Numbered from the stretch's first letter, positions 6,478 through 13,738 are shown. The stretch is 13,738 bases of DNA from an uncultured Propionivibrio sp. (GCA_938040985.1 CALHZD010000019.1:1-13738), one strand, 5' to 3'. A program made the numbers and translations. Notes: a model not told the origin generated them from the letters alone.

Positions 6478-7536
6478 ATGAACTGGCTAGCGCGTCATCT
6501 TCCCCGTTTGTGGTATCGCGCCCGACTTGCGTGGCCGTTATGGCCGCTGTTGCCGTTTTCCTGGCTGTTTCGTGGAATCTCGGCATTGCGGCGCGGGTTG
6601 TTCCGCTCGGGTTGTCTGCGCTCCCGGCAGCTTTCCGTTCCTGTCATTGTCGTCGGTAATTTGACGGTCGGCGGCAGCGGCAAAACACCTTTCGTGATCT
6701 GGCTGGTTAGCCAGTTGCGCGCGCGCGGCTGGCGGCCGGGCGTGATCAGCCGTGGTTACGGCGGGCAAAAGATGGCCGCGGAGGGCGCTGATGGCCTGGG
6801 CGGCGTTGTGGCCGTGGCGCCCGAAACGCCGGCTGCGCTGGTGGGCGATGAACCGGTGCTGCTGGCCCGGCGTTGCCAGGCGCCGGTATATGTCGGACGT
6901 GACCGGGCGGCTGCGGGGGAAGCGTTGCTGGCGGCGTATCCGCAATGCAATGTGATCGTCGCCGATGATGGTTTGCAGCATTACCGCCTGCGTCGTTGCG
7001 CTGAAGTCGTTATGTTTGACGGGCGCGGCGTTGGCAACGGCCAGCTGTTGCCGGCCGGTCCGTTGCGCGAGCCGCTAATGCGCCTGCGGGGAACGACGGC
7101 AATCGTCTGGAATTGTGCGCCGGCATGCCGTTTCCCCGGGAAGTTGCCGCCGCAATTTTCCATGCATTTGGCGGTGGGCGATTTTTATGCGCTGCATGAT
7201 CCGAATGTTCATTGCCCGGCGGCGGCGTTGCGGGGCAGGCGTTTGTACGCCGTGGCGGGAATCGGCGATCCGCGTCGTTTCTTTGTGCAACTGGCGGCGT
7301 TGGGTCTGGAATTTACCGAACATCCATTTCCCGATCATCACCGTTATACGCCCGAAGACCTTGACTTTGCGCAGGATGGCGTGCTGCTGATGACTGAAAA
7401 AGATGCGGTAAAATGCGCCGCGCTGCCCCTGCATGAGGCTTGGGTATTGCCGGTCGATGCGCAGTTTGACGCCAGGCATGCGTCGCAGCTGCTGAAACTG
7501 CTCGTGGAGAAACTCGATGGATGCGCGCCTGCTTGA
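6478..7536 (+). CDS. lpxK: Tetraacyldisaccharide 4'-kinase LpxK
   Basis: The 352-residue product phosphorylates the 4' position of the tetraacylated lipid A disaccharide, the sixth step of lipid A biosynthesis, at the inner face of the cytoplasmic membrane. An N-terminal hydrophobic stretch (WYRARLAWPLWPLLPFSWLF) anchors it. The P-loop is GNLTVGGSGKTP (residues 60-71), followed by LRARGWRPGVISRGYGG. VGDEPVLLARR, VIVADDGLQHYRL and the C-terminal FPDHHRYTPEDL and LMTEKDAVK blocks are all family landmarks. Length is normal. ATG 6478 precedes the usual family start; an in-frame TTG at 6451 is possible but less likely. The last 20 bases overlap the next gene. Confidence 0.95.
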   Translation: MNWLARHLPRLWYRARLAWPLWPLLPFSWLFRGISALRRGLFRSGCLRSRQLSVPVIVVGNLTVGGSGKTPFVIWLVSQLRARGWRPGVISRGYGGQKMAAEGADGLGGVVAVAPETPAALVGDEPVLLARRCQAPVYVGRDRAAAGEALLAAYPQCNVIVADDGLQHYRLRRCAEVVMFDGRGVGNGQLLPAGPLREPLMRLRGTTAIVWNCAPACRFPGKLPPQFSMHLAVGDFYALHDPNVHCPAAALRGRRLYAVAGIGDPRRFFVQLAALGLEFTEHPFPDHHRYTPEDLDFAQDGVLLMTEKDAVKCAALPLHEAWVLPVDAQFDARHASQLLKLLVEKLDGCAPA

Positions 7537-7696
7537 TGTTCTCGTTTGTCCGGTCTGCAAGGCCGACCTGATTTACCGTAAGGCTGCGGCGGAACTGGTT
7601 TGCAAGCCGTGTCGGCTGGCTTTCCCGATCCGCGACGATATTCCGGTCATGCTGGAAGACGAAGCGCGTGCATTGGAAGAAAGCGAGCTTGAATGA
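7517..7696 (+). CDS. Trm112/YcaR-like small zinc-ribbon protein (UPF0434 family)
   Basis: A 59-residue protein starts at ATG 7517 inside the 3' end of lpxK and ends TGA 7694-7696. It begins MDARLLDVLVCPVCKADL and has a second Cys pair in LVCKPCRLAFPIRDDIPVML. The four cysteines form the predicted zinc site of Trm112-like proteins. Eukaryotic and archaeal Trm112 activates methyltransferases; the role of the bacterial short form, typically found between lpxK and kdsB, is not established. Overlaps of 20 bases with lpxK and 4 bases (ATGA) with kdsB imply translational coupling. The gene is short but its motif, frame and position agree. Confidence 0.93.
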   Translation: MDARLLDVLVCPVCKADLIYRKAAAELVCKPCRLAFPIRDDIPVMLEDEARALEESELE

Positions 7697-8514
7697 TGCG
7701 CGCGCAGGCAGATTCACCGACGCCGTTCAAGGTTGTGGTGCCGGCGCGCTACGCATCGACTCGCCTGCCGGCTAAGCCGCTGCTCGACCTTGGCGGTAAA
7801 CCGATGGTGGTTCGCGTGGCCGAGCGTGGCCTGTCGTCGGGCGCCGAGGAAGTCTGGGTGGCGACGGATCATGCCGAGGTGCTGGCCGCGGTGAAAAAAC
7901 ACAGTCTATCGGCGCTAATGACGCGCGCCGATCACCCGACGGGAACCGACCGTCTGGCCGAAGTCGTCGAACAGCGCGGCTGGAGCGACGATACGATCAT
8001 CGTCAATGTGCAGGGCGACGAGCCGCTGATCGAACCGGAATTGATTGCACGCACGGCGCAGCATCTGGCGGACAGCGGCGCGGATATTTCGACGCTGGGC
8101 TGTCCGCTGGGCGATGCCGCCGATTTTTTTAATCCCAATGTCGTCAAGCTGGCCTGCCGGGAAGATGGCGATGCGCTCTATTTTTCGCGCGCGCCGATTC
8201 CCTATGCGCGCGATCACTTTCGCAAAGAAAACGGCAAATTTTCTCTGCCGGCAGGGCTGCCTGCCTACAGACATGTGGGGCTGTATGCCTACCGGGCGCA
8301 TTTTCTGCGCGCGTTTACGCATCTGCCGCCTTCGTCGCTGGAGCGCTTCGAGTCGCTAGAACAGTTGCGCGCGCTCAGCTACGGCTTTCGCATCAGTGTG
8401 ATGATTGTCGATCATCCGCCGCTGCTCGGCGTCGATACGCCCGAAGATGCAAAACGGATGCAGGAGGCTTTTGCCGCCCGGCACGATGGGGACCAAGGCG
8501 GCAAAAAAGTATGA
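7693..8514 (+). CDS. kdsB: 3-deoxy-manno-octulosonate cytidylyltransferase KdsB (CMP-Kdo synthetase)
   Basis: The 273-residue cytoplasmic enzyme couples Kdo to CTP, giving CMP-Kdo for attachment to lipid A. Signature blocks are VVVPARYASTRLPAKPLLDL near the N-terminus (nucleotide-binding loop), VWVATDH, TRADHPTGTDRLAEV, VNVQGDEPLIEP (metal and Kdo binding) and later YRHVGLYAYRAHFL, LERFESLEQLRAL and HPPLLGVDTPEDAKRM. The start ATG at 7693 overlaps the stop of the Trm112-like gene (ATGATGA), and a second ATG follows directly at 7696; a short N-terminal extension and a charged C-terminal tail make it slightly longer than the usual roughly 250 residues. In many betaproteobacteria adk comes next; here an AT-rich segment does. 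Confidence 0.96.
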   Translation: MMRAQADSPTPFKVVVPARYASTRLPAKPLLDLGGKPMVVRVAERGLSSGAEEVWVATDHAEVLAAVKKHSLSALMTRADHPTGTDRLAEVVEQRGWSDDTIIVNVQGDEPLIEPELIARTAQHLADSGADISTLGCPLGDAADFFNPNVVKLACREDGDALYFSRAPIPYARDHFRKENGKFSLPAGLPAYRHVGLYAYRAHFLRAFTHLPPSSLERFESLEQLRALSYGFRISVMIVDHPPLLGVDTPEDAKRMQEAFAARHDGDQGGKKV

Positions 8515-8558
8515 GCAGTGCAGGTCAGGTGTTTAGGTAGATTCAGATTGCTTTGGTG

Positions 8559-8597
8559 AGCATCATTTATGGCTTAGGCCCTAAGCATTTTCATGCT
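8559..8597 (+). terminator. Possible weak terminator after kdsB
   Basis: gcttaggccctaagc (8572-8586) is a near-perfect inverted repeat followed by ATTTT. An outer pair, agcat (8559-8563) and atgct (8593-8597), can extend the stem with an internal loop. It sits 58 bases after the kdsB stop and may end the exbB-kdsB transcript. The short T-run makes it weak. Confidence 0.4.
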
Positions 8598-8717
8598 GTG
8601 TTGTAATGTTGTAGTTTTGAGTATGTAGTGTCGACTAGTATCGTAAAATTTTTTAGCATATTGATTCTTAGAAGAAATTCTGTAATTTGTAACAGTATAA
8701 GAATACTTTGCAATGTA

Positions 8718-10811
8718 ATGACTACGTTACCTTCTCATTTATCGCATCCTAAGTATCGCCCCGATATTGACGGTTTAAGAGCCGTCGCGGTGTTGTCGGT
8801 TGTTGCCTTTCATGCTTTCCCATCCGGAATGAAAGGTGGTTTTATTGGTGTTGATGTCTTCTTCGTTATATCGGGTTTTCTAATTTCGACGATTATTTTT
8901 GAAAATCTGGAGCGAGGGACATTCAGCTTTACTGAATTTTATGCTCGGCGTGTTAGACGAATTTTCCCCTCGTTATCTGTCGTTCTACTGACTTGCATTG
9001 GTGTTGGCTGGCTAGTTTTATTTCCAGACGAACTCAATCAGCTAGGAAAGCATATTATTGCGGGTGCCGGATTTGTTTCTAATCTTGTGTTGTGGAGCGA
9101 AGCAGGCTACTTTGACAATTCGGCCGAAACCAAACCGTTGTTGCATTTATGGAGTTTAGGAATAGAGGAGCAGTTTTATATTATTTGGCCTTTATTTTTA
9201 TGGTTTTTATGGAAGCGAAATTTTAATTCAATTACATTTACTGTAAGTATTGCATTTATTTCCTTTTATTTAAATATAAAAGGAGTCAAACCAGACCCAG
9301 TTGCGACTTTCTATTCCCCACAAACAAGGTTTTGGGAGTTGTTATGCGGAGGTATTTTGGCATGGCTCCTTCTTTATAAGAAAAGTAAATTCTCAATTAT
9401 TAGTTTGCGTCTTGGGTATTTATTTAGTAAAATTATTTATCGTAAACAACCTATTTCTAATGACAGGCTTTTTTTAAGTTTTATTTCATTTCTTGGCTTC
9501 TTTATTTTAGTTTATGGTTTTTGGCGAATTAATAAAACGCTAAACTTTCCCGGTAAATGGGCTATTATACCTATATTAGGGGCTATGCTGATAATTTTGG
9601 CAGGTCCTAAAGCCTGGGTTAACCAAAAAATTCTTTCCAATAAAATTGCTGTTTGGTTCGGTCTGATAAGCTTCCCCCTTTATCTTTGGCATTGGCCGCT
9701 GCTGTCCTTTGCAAGGATTGTTGAAAATGGGGTACCTGCACGTAGTATTCGTATTCTAGCGGTGCTACTTTCTATTGCTCTCGCTTGGCTTACTATGAAG
9801 TTAGTTGAGAAACCGTTTAGATTTGGAGAGCGAAGAGCTAGGTTGAAGGTTGCTACGCTTTGTGGATTAATGATTGCAATTGGTTTCGGTGGATGGCTTA
9901 TTAGCAAGACAGATTTTTCCCAGTCGCACCAATATGAAAAATTAGCAGTTAAGAGAAAAGGGTTCGAATATGCATTTGGATCTTCTCTTTCTTGGTATAG
10001 AGGGAAGAATGACTGGCTGTTTTTAGGTAATGCGTATGAAGATACCGTTGCAAAATTAAAGCTAGCTATTACTCCTGATGGTACTAGAATACAAAGTATC
10101 AAAGAAGATTTTTCAAAAATTGCGGCTGAGAGTGGTAAGTATAATACAAAATTTGTTTTATTTATTGGCCCAAATAAGTCAAGTGTTTATCCGGAATATT
10201 TGCCTAATGGTCTTGTGCCTTCACCTAAAAGATATATTGAATTTTTCTTGGATAAATTGAGAGAAATTCCTAATCTTACTGTTTATGATCCAACCGATGA
10301 TTTATTGGCTTTAAAGAGTTCTCAGGGTATTCTTTATTGGATGACAGATACGCATTGGAACTATAAAGGTGCTTTTTTAAGTTATTCTGGTTTTTTAAAT
10401 CTTTTACAATTGCCTGCGCCGAGTGTCAGTTTTAAGAATGGCGCTGTTCATAGTGGCGATTTAATTGGGATTTCTAAGTTGAAAAATTTTCCTCTGCATG
10501 CTGAAGATAATTGGGATATTATCTGGGAAAATTCTCCTGTGTGGGAGGAAAAAGAAATTGAAGGTGAAGAAAAAACACCGTTTGGTGAAGCCTCGGTTGT
10601 AATAAATAAAAAACCACTTTCGGATAAATATGTTTGGGTTGTGGGTGATTCTTTTGCCAGCGTCTTAAGACCTTATTTTAATGCGACATTTAAAGAAGTA
10701 CGTTATGTGGGCCATTGGGTGAATAAACTTAAGGGCTTGCCGTCGGATTTGGCAAAGACAGATAGGAAGCCGGATATGGTTGTAGTTGTTAAAGTAGAAC
10801 GGTCATTTTAA
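8718..10811 (+). CDS. Acyltransferase-3 membrane protein fused to an AlgX/AlgJ-like SGNH domain (probable polysaccharide O-acetyltransferase)
   Basis: The 697-residue product starts with an acyltransferase-3 membrane domain. YRPDIDGLRAVAVL (residues 13-26), His32, GFIGVDVFFVISGFLIS (41-57), the FYARRVRRIFPSL loop and LWSLGIEEQFYIIWPLF are diagnostic, and about ten hydrophobic segments run to about residue 405. A soluble, presumably periplasmic domain (about 426-697) follows. It has WLFLG, then DTHW (Asp544, His546), then VVGDSFA (Ser645), and ends DMVVVVKVERSF. Such fusions move acetyl groups across the inner membrane onto O-antigen, capsule or peptidoglycan sugars; the substrate here is unknown. 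Usual OafA-type fusions have the GDS serine first and the D-x-x-H last; this order is reversed, as in AlgX/AlgJ. ATG 8718 precedes the family start, but no clear Shine-Dalgarno is visible; an in-frame GTG at 8628 is possible. Codon use is much more AT-rich than in its neighbours. Confidence 0.9.
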   Translation: MTTLPSHLSHPKYRPDIDGLRAVAVLSVVAFHAFPSGMKGGFIGVDVFFVISGFLISTIIFENLERGTFSFTEFYARRVRRIFPSLSVVLLTCIGVGWLVLFPDELNQLGKHIIAGAGFVSNLVLWSEAGYFDNSAETKPLLHLWSLGIEEQFYIIWPLFLWFLWKRNFNSITFTVSIAFISFYLNIKGVKPDPVATFYSPQTRFWELLCGGILAWLLLYKKSKFSIISLRLGYLFSKIIYRKQPISNDRLFLSFISFLGFFILVYGFWRINKTLNFPGKWAIIPILGAMLIILAGPKAWVNQKILSNKIAVWFGLISFPLYLWHWPLLSFARIVENGVPARSIRILAVLLSIALAWLTMKLVEKPFRFGERRARLKVATLCGLMIAIGFGGWLISKTDFSQSHQYEKLAVKRKGFEYAFGSSLSWYRGKNDWLFLGNAYEDTVAKLKLAITPDGTRIQSIKEDFSKIAAESGKYNTKFVLFIGPNKSSVYPEYLPNGLVPSPKRYIEFFLDKLREIPNLTVYDPTDDLLALKSSQGILYWMTDTHWNYKGAFLSYSGFLNLLQLPAPSVSFKNGAVHSGDLIGISKLKNFPLHAEDNWDIIWENSPVWEEKEIEGEEKTPFGEASVVINKKPLSDKYVWVVGDSFASVLRPYFNATFKEVRYVGHWVNKLKGLPSDLAKTDRKPDMVVVVKVERSF

Positions 10812-11105
10812 ATTATTTTTTTATATTTATGTTAGCGTAAAATTAAAGCTATTTAGATAATAGGTTAAACTGTATTAATATTTATATTATCTAGATATTT
10901 TATATGTGATATTTTTGGATTAACTTTTATGAAATAAACTGAGGTTTATTAAGTGTTAGATAATATTGTTATGTATTTATTGTATGGGTGGGTGAATCGT
11001 TTTTTGTCGATTCATTGTGAATGAAACAGCCTGGGTTGTGGTTTTCCGTAGAATTGCGTGTGGATACTTTGGTACTTTAAGTAAGTGTCGTAGAATCATT
11101 TTCGT

Positions 11106-11111
11106 TATAAT
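11106..11111 (+). promoter_or_regulatory. Candidate -10 box (tataat) upstream of hppA
   Basis: A perfect TATAAT lies about 160 bases before the hppA start. There is no good TTGACA-like element 16-18 bases upstream, so it is only a candidate. If used, hppA would have a leader of roughly 150 bases. Confidence 0.3.
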
Positions 11112-11195
11112 TTTGTTGCATTGCAGGAACATAGTGGCATAGGTTCTAAAGGCCTCAGGTGTTGGGGCGGAGAAATTTTAGCAACCGCTGTGTGA

Positions 11196-11212
11196 ATCCT
11201 GTGGTGCAGGAT
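11196..11212 (+). promoter_or_regulatory. Hairpin in the putative hppA leader
   Basis: atcctg-tggtg-caggat is a 6-bp perfect stem with a 5-base loop, about 60 bases upstream of the hppA start, followed by CTTT rather than a full T-run. It could be a leader structure or chance. Confidence 0.3.
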
Positions 11213-11272
11213 CTTTATGCATTGCCCTGATCTGTCTGGGGCGCTGCTTCTTTCTTTTCAATGGGGAGATCT

Positions 11273-13330
11273 ATGTCGGCAGGTCTTTTATTTGCGCTGG
11301 CGTGCGCAGTCGTTGCGGTGATTTATGGACTACTCATGACCCGGTGGGTGATTTCGCTGTCGCCGGGCAATGAAAAAATGCAGGAAATTGCCCATGCGAT
11401 CCAGATCGGGGCGTCGGCCTATCTGAATCGCCAGTATTCGATGATCGCGCTTGTCGGCGTCGTGCTGGCCGTGCTGATCGGTCTTTTTCTCGGAAAGCTG
11501 ATGGCCGTTGGCTTTGTTCTCGGCGCCTTGCTGTCCGGCGCGGCGGGTTATGTCGGCATGAACGTTTCGGTGCGCGCCAATGTGCGCACGGCCGAAGCGG
11601 CGCGGCGCGGCATTGCGCCGGCGCTGGCCGTGGCTTTCAAGGGCGGCGCGATTACCGGCATGCTGGTGGTTGGTCTTGGCCTGCTCGGCGTGGCCGGCTA
11701 TTACGCATGCCTGCTGAGCAGTAGCGGCGATTTTCATCGCGCCGTCGAGCCGCTGGTCGGGCTGGCTTTCGGCGGTTCGCTGATTTCGATTTTTGCCCGT
11801 CTGGGCGGCGGTATTTTTACCAAGGGGGCCGATGTCGGCGCGGACCTTGTGGGCAAGGTCGAGGCGGGGATTCCCGAGGATGATCCGCGCAATCCGGCGG
11901 TGATCGCCGATAACGTCGGCGACAACGTCGGCGATTGCGCCGGCATGGCGGCTGACCTGTTTGAAACCTACGCTGTGACCGTGGTGGCGACGATGGTGCT
12001 CGGCGCCATGATGCTCAAGGGCGTGGCTGGCGCCAATGACGGGCTGGTCATCTACCCGCTGGTGCTGGGGGGCATTTCGATTCTTGCGTCAATTGCGGGC
12101 TGCTTTTTCGTCAAGGCGAATGAGGGCGGAAAGATCATGAACGCGCTTTATCGCGGGCTGGCGGTGGCCGGCGGTCTGGCGCTGGCGGCTTTTTATCCGG
12201 TGACGACTGGCCTGCTCGGCGAAGGCGTGACGTTGGCCGACGGCAGTGTGCTCGCTTCGTTCAATATTTTTGCTTCGGCGGTCGTCGGGCTGGTGCTGAC
12301 GGGGCTGCTGGTCTGGATTACCGAGTATTACACCGGCACCGATTTCTCGCCGGTCAAGTATGTGGCGGAAGCTTCGACGACCGGCCACGGCACCAATATC
12401 ATCGCCGGGCTGGGGATTTCGATGAAGGCGACGGCGATGCCCGTCGTCTGTGTCAGCCTGGCGATTTATCTGACGCACCAGTGGGCGGGACTATACGGTA
12501 TTGCCATCGCGGCGACCTCGATGCTGTCGATGACCGGCATCATTGTGGCGCTGGATGCGTATGGGCCGATTACCGATAACGCGGGGGGCATCGCCGAAAT
12601 GTCCGGTCTACCGCAGGAAGTGCGCGATGTGACCGATCCGCTTGATGCCGTCGGTAATACGACCAAGGCCGTGACCAAAGGCTATGCCATCGGCTCGGCC
12701 GGGCTGGCGGCGCTGGTGCTGTTTGCCGATTACACACATGCGCTGGAAGCGCGGAATTTCGTGACGGCTTTCGACCTTTCCGATCATATGGTCATCATTG
12801 GCCTCTTCATCGGCGGCCTGATTCCCTATCTCTTCAGCGCCATGGCGATGGAGTCGGTCGGCCGCGCCGCCGCTGCGGTGGTGCTTGAAGTGCGCCGTCA
12901 GTTCAAGGAAATCCGCGGCATTATGGACGGTACGGCGAAGCCTGATTATTCCCGCGCGGTCGGTATTCTCACCTCGGCGGCCATCCGCGAAATGATCCTG
13001 CCTTCACTGCTGCCGGTCGGCGTTCCCGTACTGCTCGGCATGCTGCTCGGGCCGAAAGCGCTGGGCGGCTTACTGATGGGAACGATCATCACCGGCCTGT
13101 TCGTCGCCATTTCGATGACGACCGGCGGCGGCGTCTGGGATAACGCCAAGAAATATATTGAGGACGGCCACTTTGGCGGCAAGGGTTCGGAGGCGCACAA
13201 AGCGTCGGTGACGGGCGATACGGTGGGCGACCCTTACAAGGACACGGCCGGTCCGGCCGTCAACCCGCTGATCAAGATCATCAACATTGTGGCGCTGATG
13301 ATTGTGCCGATGTTGCCGCTGGCAACCTGA
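11273..13330 (+). CDS. hppA: K+-independent proton-translocating membrane pyrophosphatase
   Basis: The 685-residue integral membrane protein hydrolyses pyrophosphate and pumps protons, recovering energy from biosynthetic PPi. About 16 hydrophobic segments are evident. Catalytic motifs are DVGADLVGKVE (residues 187-197), DNVGDNVGDCAGMAADLFE (213-231) and, near the C-terminus, GDTVGDPYKDTAGPAVNP (from about 648). The selectivity motif is GNTTKA with Lys465; in this family Lys marks the K+-independent subclass, whereas Ala marks K+-dependent enzymes. Length is typical of bacterial HppA. ATG 11273 is chosen over the ATG at 11261 because GGGGAG (11263-11268) lies directly upstream as a Shine-Dalgarno sequence and overlaps the earlier ATG. 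It appears monocistronic: it follows a long non-coding region and ends at a strong terminator. Confidence 0.97.
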   Translation: MSAGLLFALACAVVAVIYGLLMTRWVISLSPGNEKMQEIAHAIQIGASAYLNRQYSMIALVGVVLAVLIGLFLGKLMAVGFVLGALLSGAAGYVGMNVSVRANVRTAEAARRGIAPALAVAFKGGAITGMLVVGLGLLGVAGYYACLLSSSGDFHRAVEPLVGLAFGGSLISIFARLGGGIFTKGADVGADLVGKVEAGIPEDDPRNPAVIADNVGDNVGDCAGMAADLFETYAVTVVATMVLGAMMLKGVAGANDGLVIYPLVLGGISILASIAGCFFVKANEGGKIMNALYRGLAVAGGLALAAFYPVTTGLLGEGVTLADGSVLASFNIFASAVVGLVLTGLLVWITEYYTGTDFSPVKYVAEASTTGHGTNIIAGLGISMKATAMPVVCVSLAIYLTHQWAGLYGIAIAATSMLSMTGIIVALDAYGPITDNAGGIAEMSGLPQEVRDVTDPLDAVGNTTKAVTKGYAIGSAGLAALVLFADYTHALEARNFVTAFDLSDHMVIIGLFIGGLIPYLFSAMAMESVGRAAAAVVLEVRRQFKEIRGIMDGTAKPDYSRAVGILTSAAIREMILPSLLPVGVPVLLGMLLGPKALGGLLMGTIITGLFVAISMTTGGGVWDNAKKYIEDGHFGGKGSEAHKASVTGDTVGDPYKDTAGPAVNPLIKIINIVALMIVPMLPLAT

Positions 13331-13391
13331 ACCTGAACATTCTCGCCGGAGGCTAAAATATTCCAGCCGGACTGGCGCATCTCACAGAAGC

Positions 13392-13422
13392 AAAAAAAGC
13401 AGCGCATAGTCGCTGCCTTTTT
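13392..13422 (+). terminator. Rho-independent terminator of hppA
   Basis: gcagcg (13399-13404) pairs with cgctgc (13411-13416) around a 6-base loop, followed by C and five T's. An A-run upstream also pairs with the T-run, and could serve the opposite strand. It lies about 60 bases after the hppA stop. Confidence 0.85.
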
Positions 13423-13452
13423 CATGCTGGGGCCGCCGGCAGGGAGATCATT

Positions 13453-13652
13453 GGGGGGTACGAGGCGCTCCTCCGAAACCCGCGTGGATAGGGCGTTTCC
13501 GAACGTAGGCTTCTGAAACCCTTATAAATAAAGGGCTAGCGGGCAAGGCACCCGGAGATGCCCTGTTTACAAAGACTTCAGAGCATCCCCCTTGGAGATG
13601 CCCTGAATACACGGGCTAACGGGCATGTACCCTGAAACTAAAAAACAAGAAT
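13453..13652. repeat. Degenerate tandem array with a 40-bp period (about five units)
   Basis: Related cores recur every 40 bases: cgaaaccc (13474), tgaaaccc (13514), ggagatgccctg (13554), ggagatgccctg (13594) and tgaaac (13633, off by one). gggctagcgggca (13533) recurs with one change 80 bases later (13613). By hand, units 13533-13572 and 13573-13612 match at 25 of 40 positions, and 13453-13492 and 13493-13532 at 18 of 40. Units contain short GGGC/GCCC inverted repeats that could fold. There is no open reading frame of note. The repeats are too short and too divergent for a CRISPR array. Confidence 0.6.
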
Positions 13653-13702
13653 CGCCACAGCCTGCGCGCTGGCTCCGCCCACCGAGCTTCTCTTGATGCC
13701 GT

Positions 13703-13721
13703 TGCGCTGAGCGGCAGCGCA
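13703..13721. repeat. 7-bp stem hairpin near the right edge
   Basis: tgcgctg-agcgg-cagcgca forms a perfect 7-bp stem with a 5-base loop. No T-run follows, so it is not an obvious terminator. Its context is cut off by the window end. Confidence 0.5.
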
Positions 13722-13738
13722 CCCCGCTGACTTTCTTT

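Larger units (their letters stand above)
8515..11200. other. AT-rich segment, probable horizontally acquired insert
   Basis: Base composition falls abruptly after kdsB and recovers just before hppA. For example, 9181-9240 has 13 G/C of 60, against 39 of 60 in hppA at 11881-11940. The segment carries one acyltransferase gene and two AT-rich flanks. Parts of the acyltransferase gene (near 8761 and 9661) are close to 50 percent G/C, so the segment is mosaic. No integrase, transposase, tRNA or flanking direct repeat was found, so the mechanism is unknown and the boundaries are approximate. Confidence 0.6.
10812..11272. other. 461-bp non-coding region upstream of hppA
   Basis: The first 200 bases are extremely AT-rich and contain no supported gene. 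A hairpin can form at 10993-11014 (tgaatcg/cgattca) and a competing one at 11010-11022 (attca/tgaat). The second half becomes GC-richer and contains a candidate -10 box and a stable hairpin before hppA. No known riboswitch was recognised. Confidence 0.6.

Noticed and set aside
8515..11200. Transposon or prophage
   Set aside because: No transposase, integrase, terminal inverted repeat or target-site duplication was found at the edges.
13453..13652. Array as CRISPR or integron attC sites
   Set aside because: Repeats are degenerate with a 40-bp period and no constant repeat/unique spacer pattern, no cas or integrase gene is near, and no consistent GTTRRRY core pairs are seen.

Overview
The window looks like chromosomal DNA of a Gram-negative, moderately GC-rich betaproteobacterium, possibly Rhodocyclales-like. 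The main reasons are the lipid A/Kdo genes lpxK and kdsB packed with a small Trm112-like gene, an ExbB/ExbD pair directly upstream, and a K+-independent proton-pumping pyrophosphatase. The genus is inference; no rRNA or other marker gene is present.

Layout. Positions 1-297 hold the 3' end of an unrecognised gene that begins, at the window edge, with two back-to-back 9-bp coding repeats. A TrmB-like methyltransferase gene follows (305-1087, +). Three genes then lie on the minus strand: a family 6-type uracil/hypoxanthine-DNA glycosylase (1288-1893), a DUF488 protein (2033-2629) and xseA, the exonuclease VII large subunit (3124-4623). A 694-bp non-coding stretch separates these from the plus-strand genes. 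It contains an AT-rich core with one perfect and two consensus DnaA boxes.

From 5318 to 8514 runs a compact plus-strand cluster: exbB, exbD, lpxK, a 59-residue Trm112/YcaR-type zinc-ribbon protein and kdsB. The last three genes overlap and are probably translationally coupled. LpxK phosphorylates the lipid A disaccharide and KdsB activates Kdo, so this part serves lipopolysaccharide assembly. The ExbBD pair would supply proton-motive energy to an envelope process.

From about 8515 to 11200 base composition drops sharply. This AT-rich segment carries a single large gene (8718-10811), which fuses a membrane acyltransferase-3 domain to a C-terminal SGNH-type domain whose catalytic order (DTH first, GDS last) is that of AlgX/AlgJ. 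It is probably a horizontally acquired surface-polysaccharide O-acetyltransferase. High GC resumes with hppA (11273-13330), which ends at a clear rho-independent terminator.

The last 300 bases have no gene. They hold a degenerate array with a 40-bp period and a strong hairpin. I found no tRNA, rRNA, CRISPR array, transposase or integrase gene. The best candidates for something undescribed are the acyltransferase-AlgX-like fusion, the 40-bp periodic array, the DnaA-box/AT-rich region and the NPT/CAD coding repeat.
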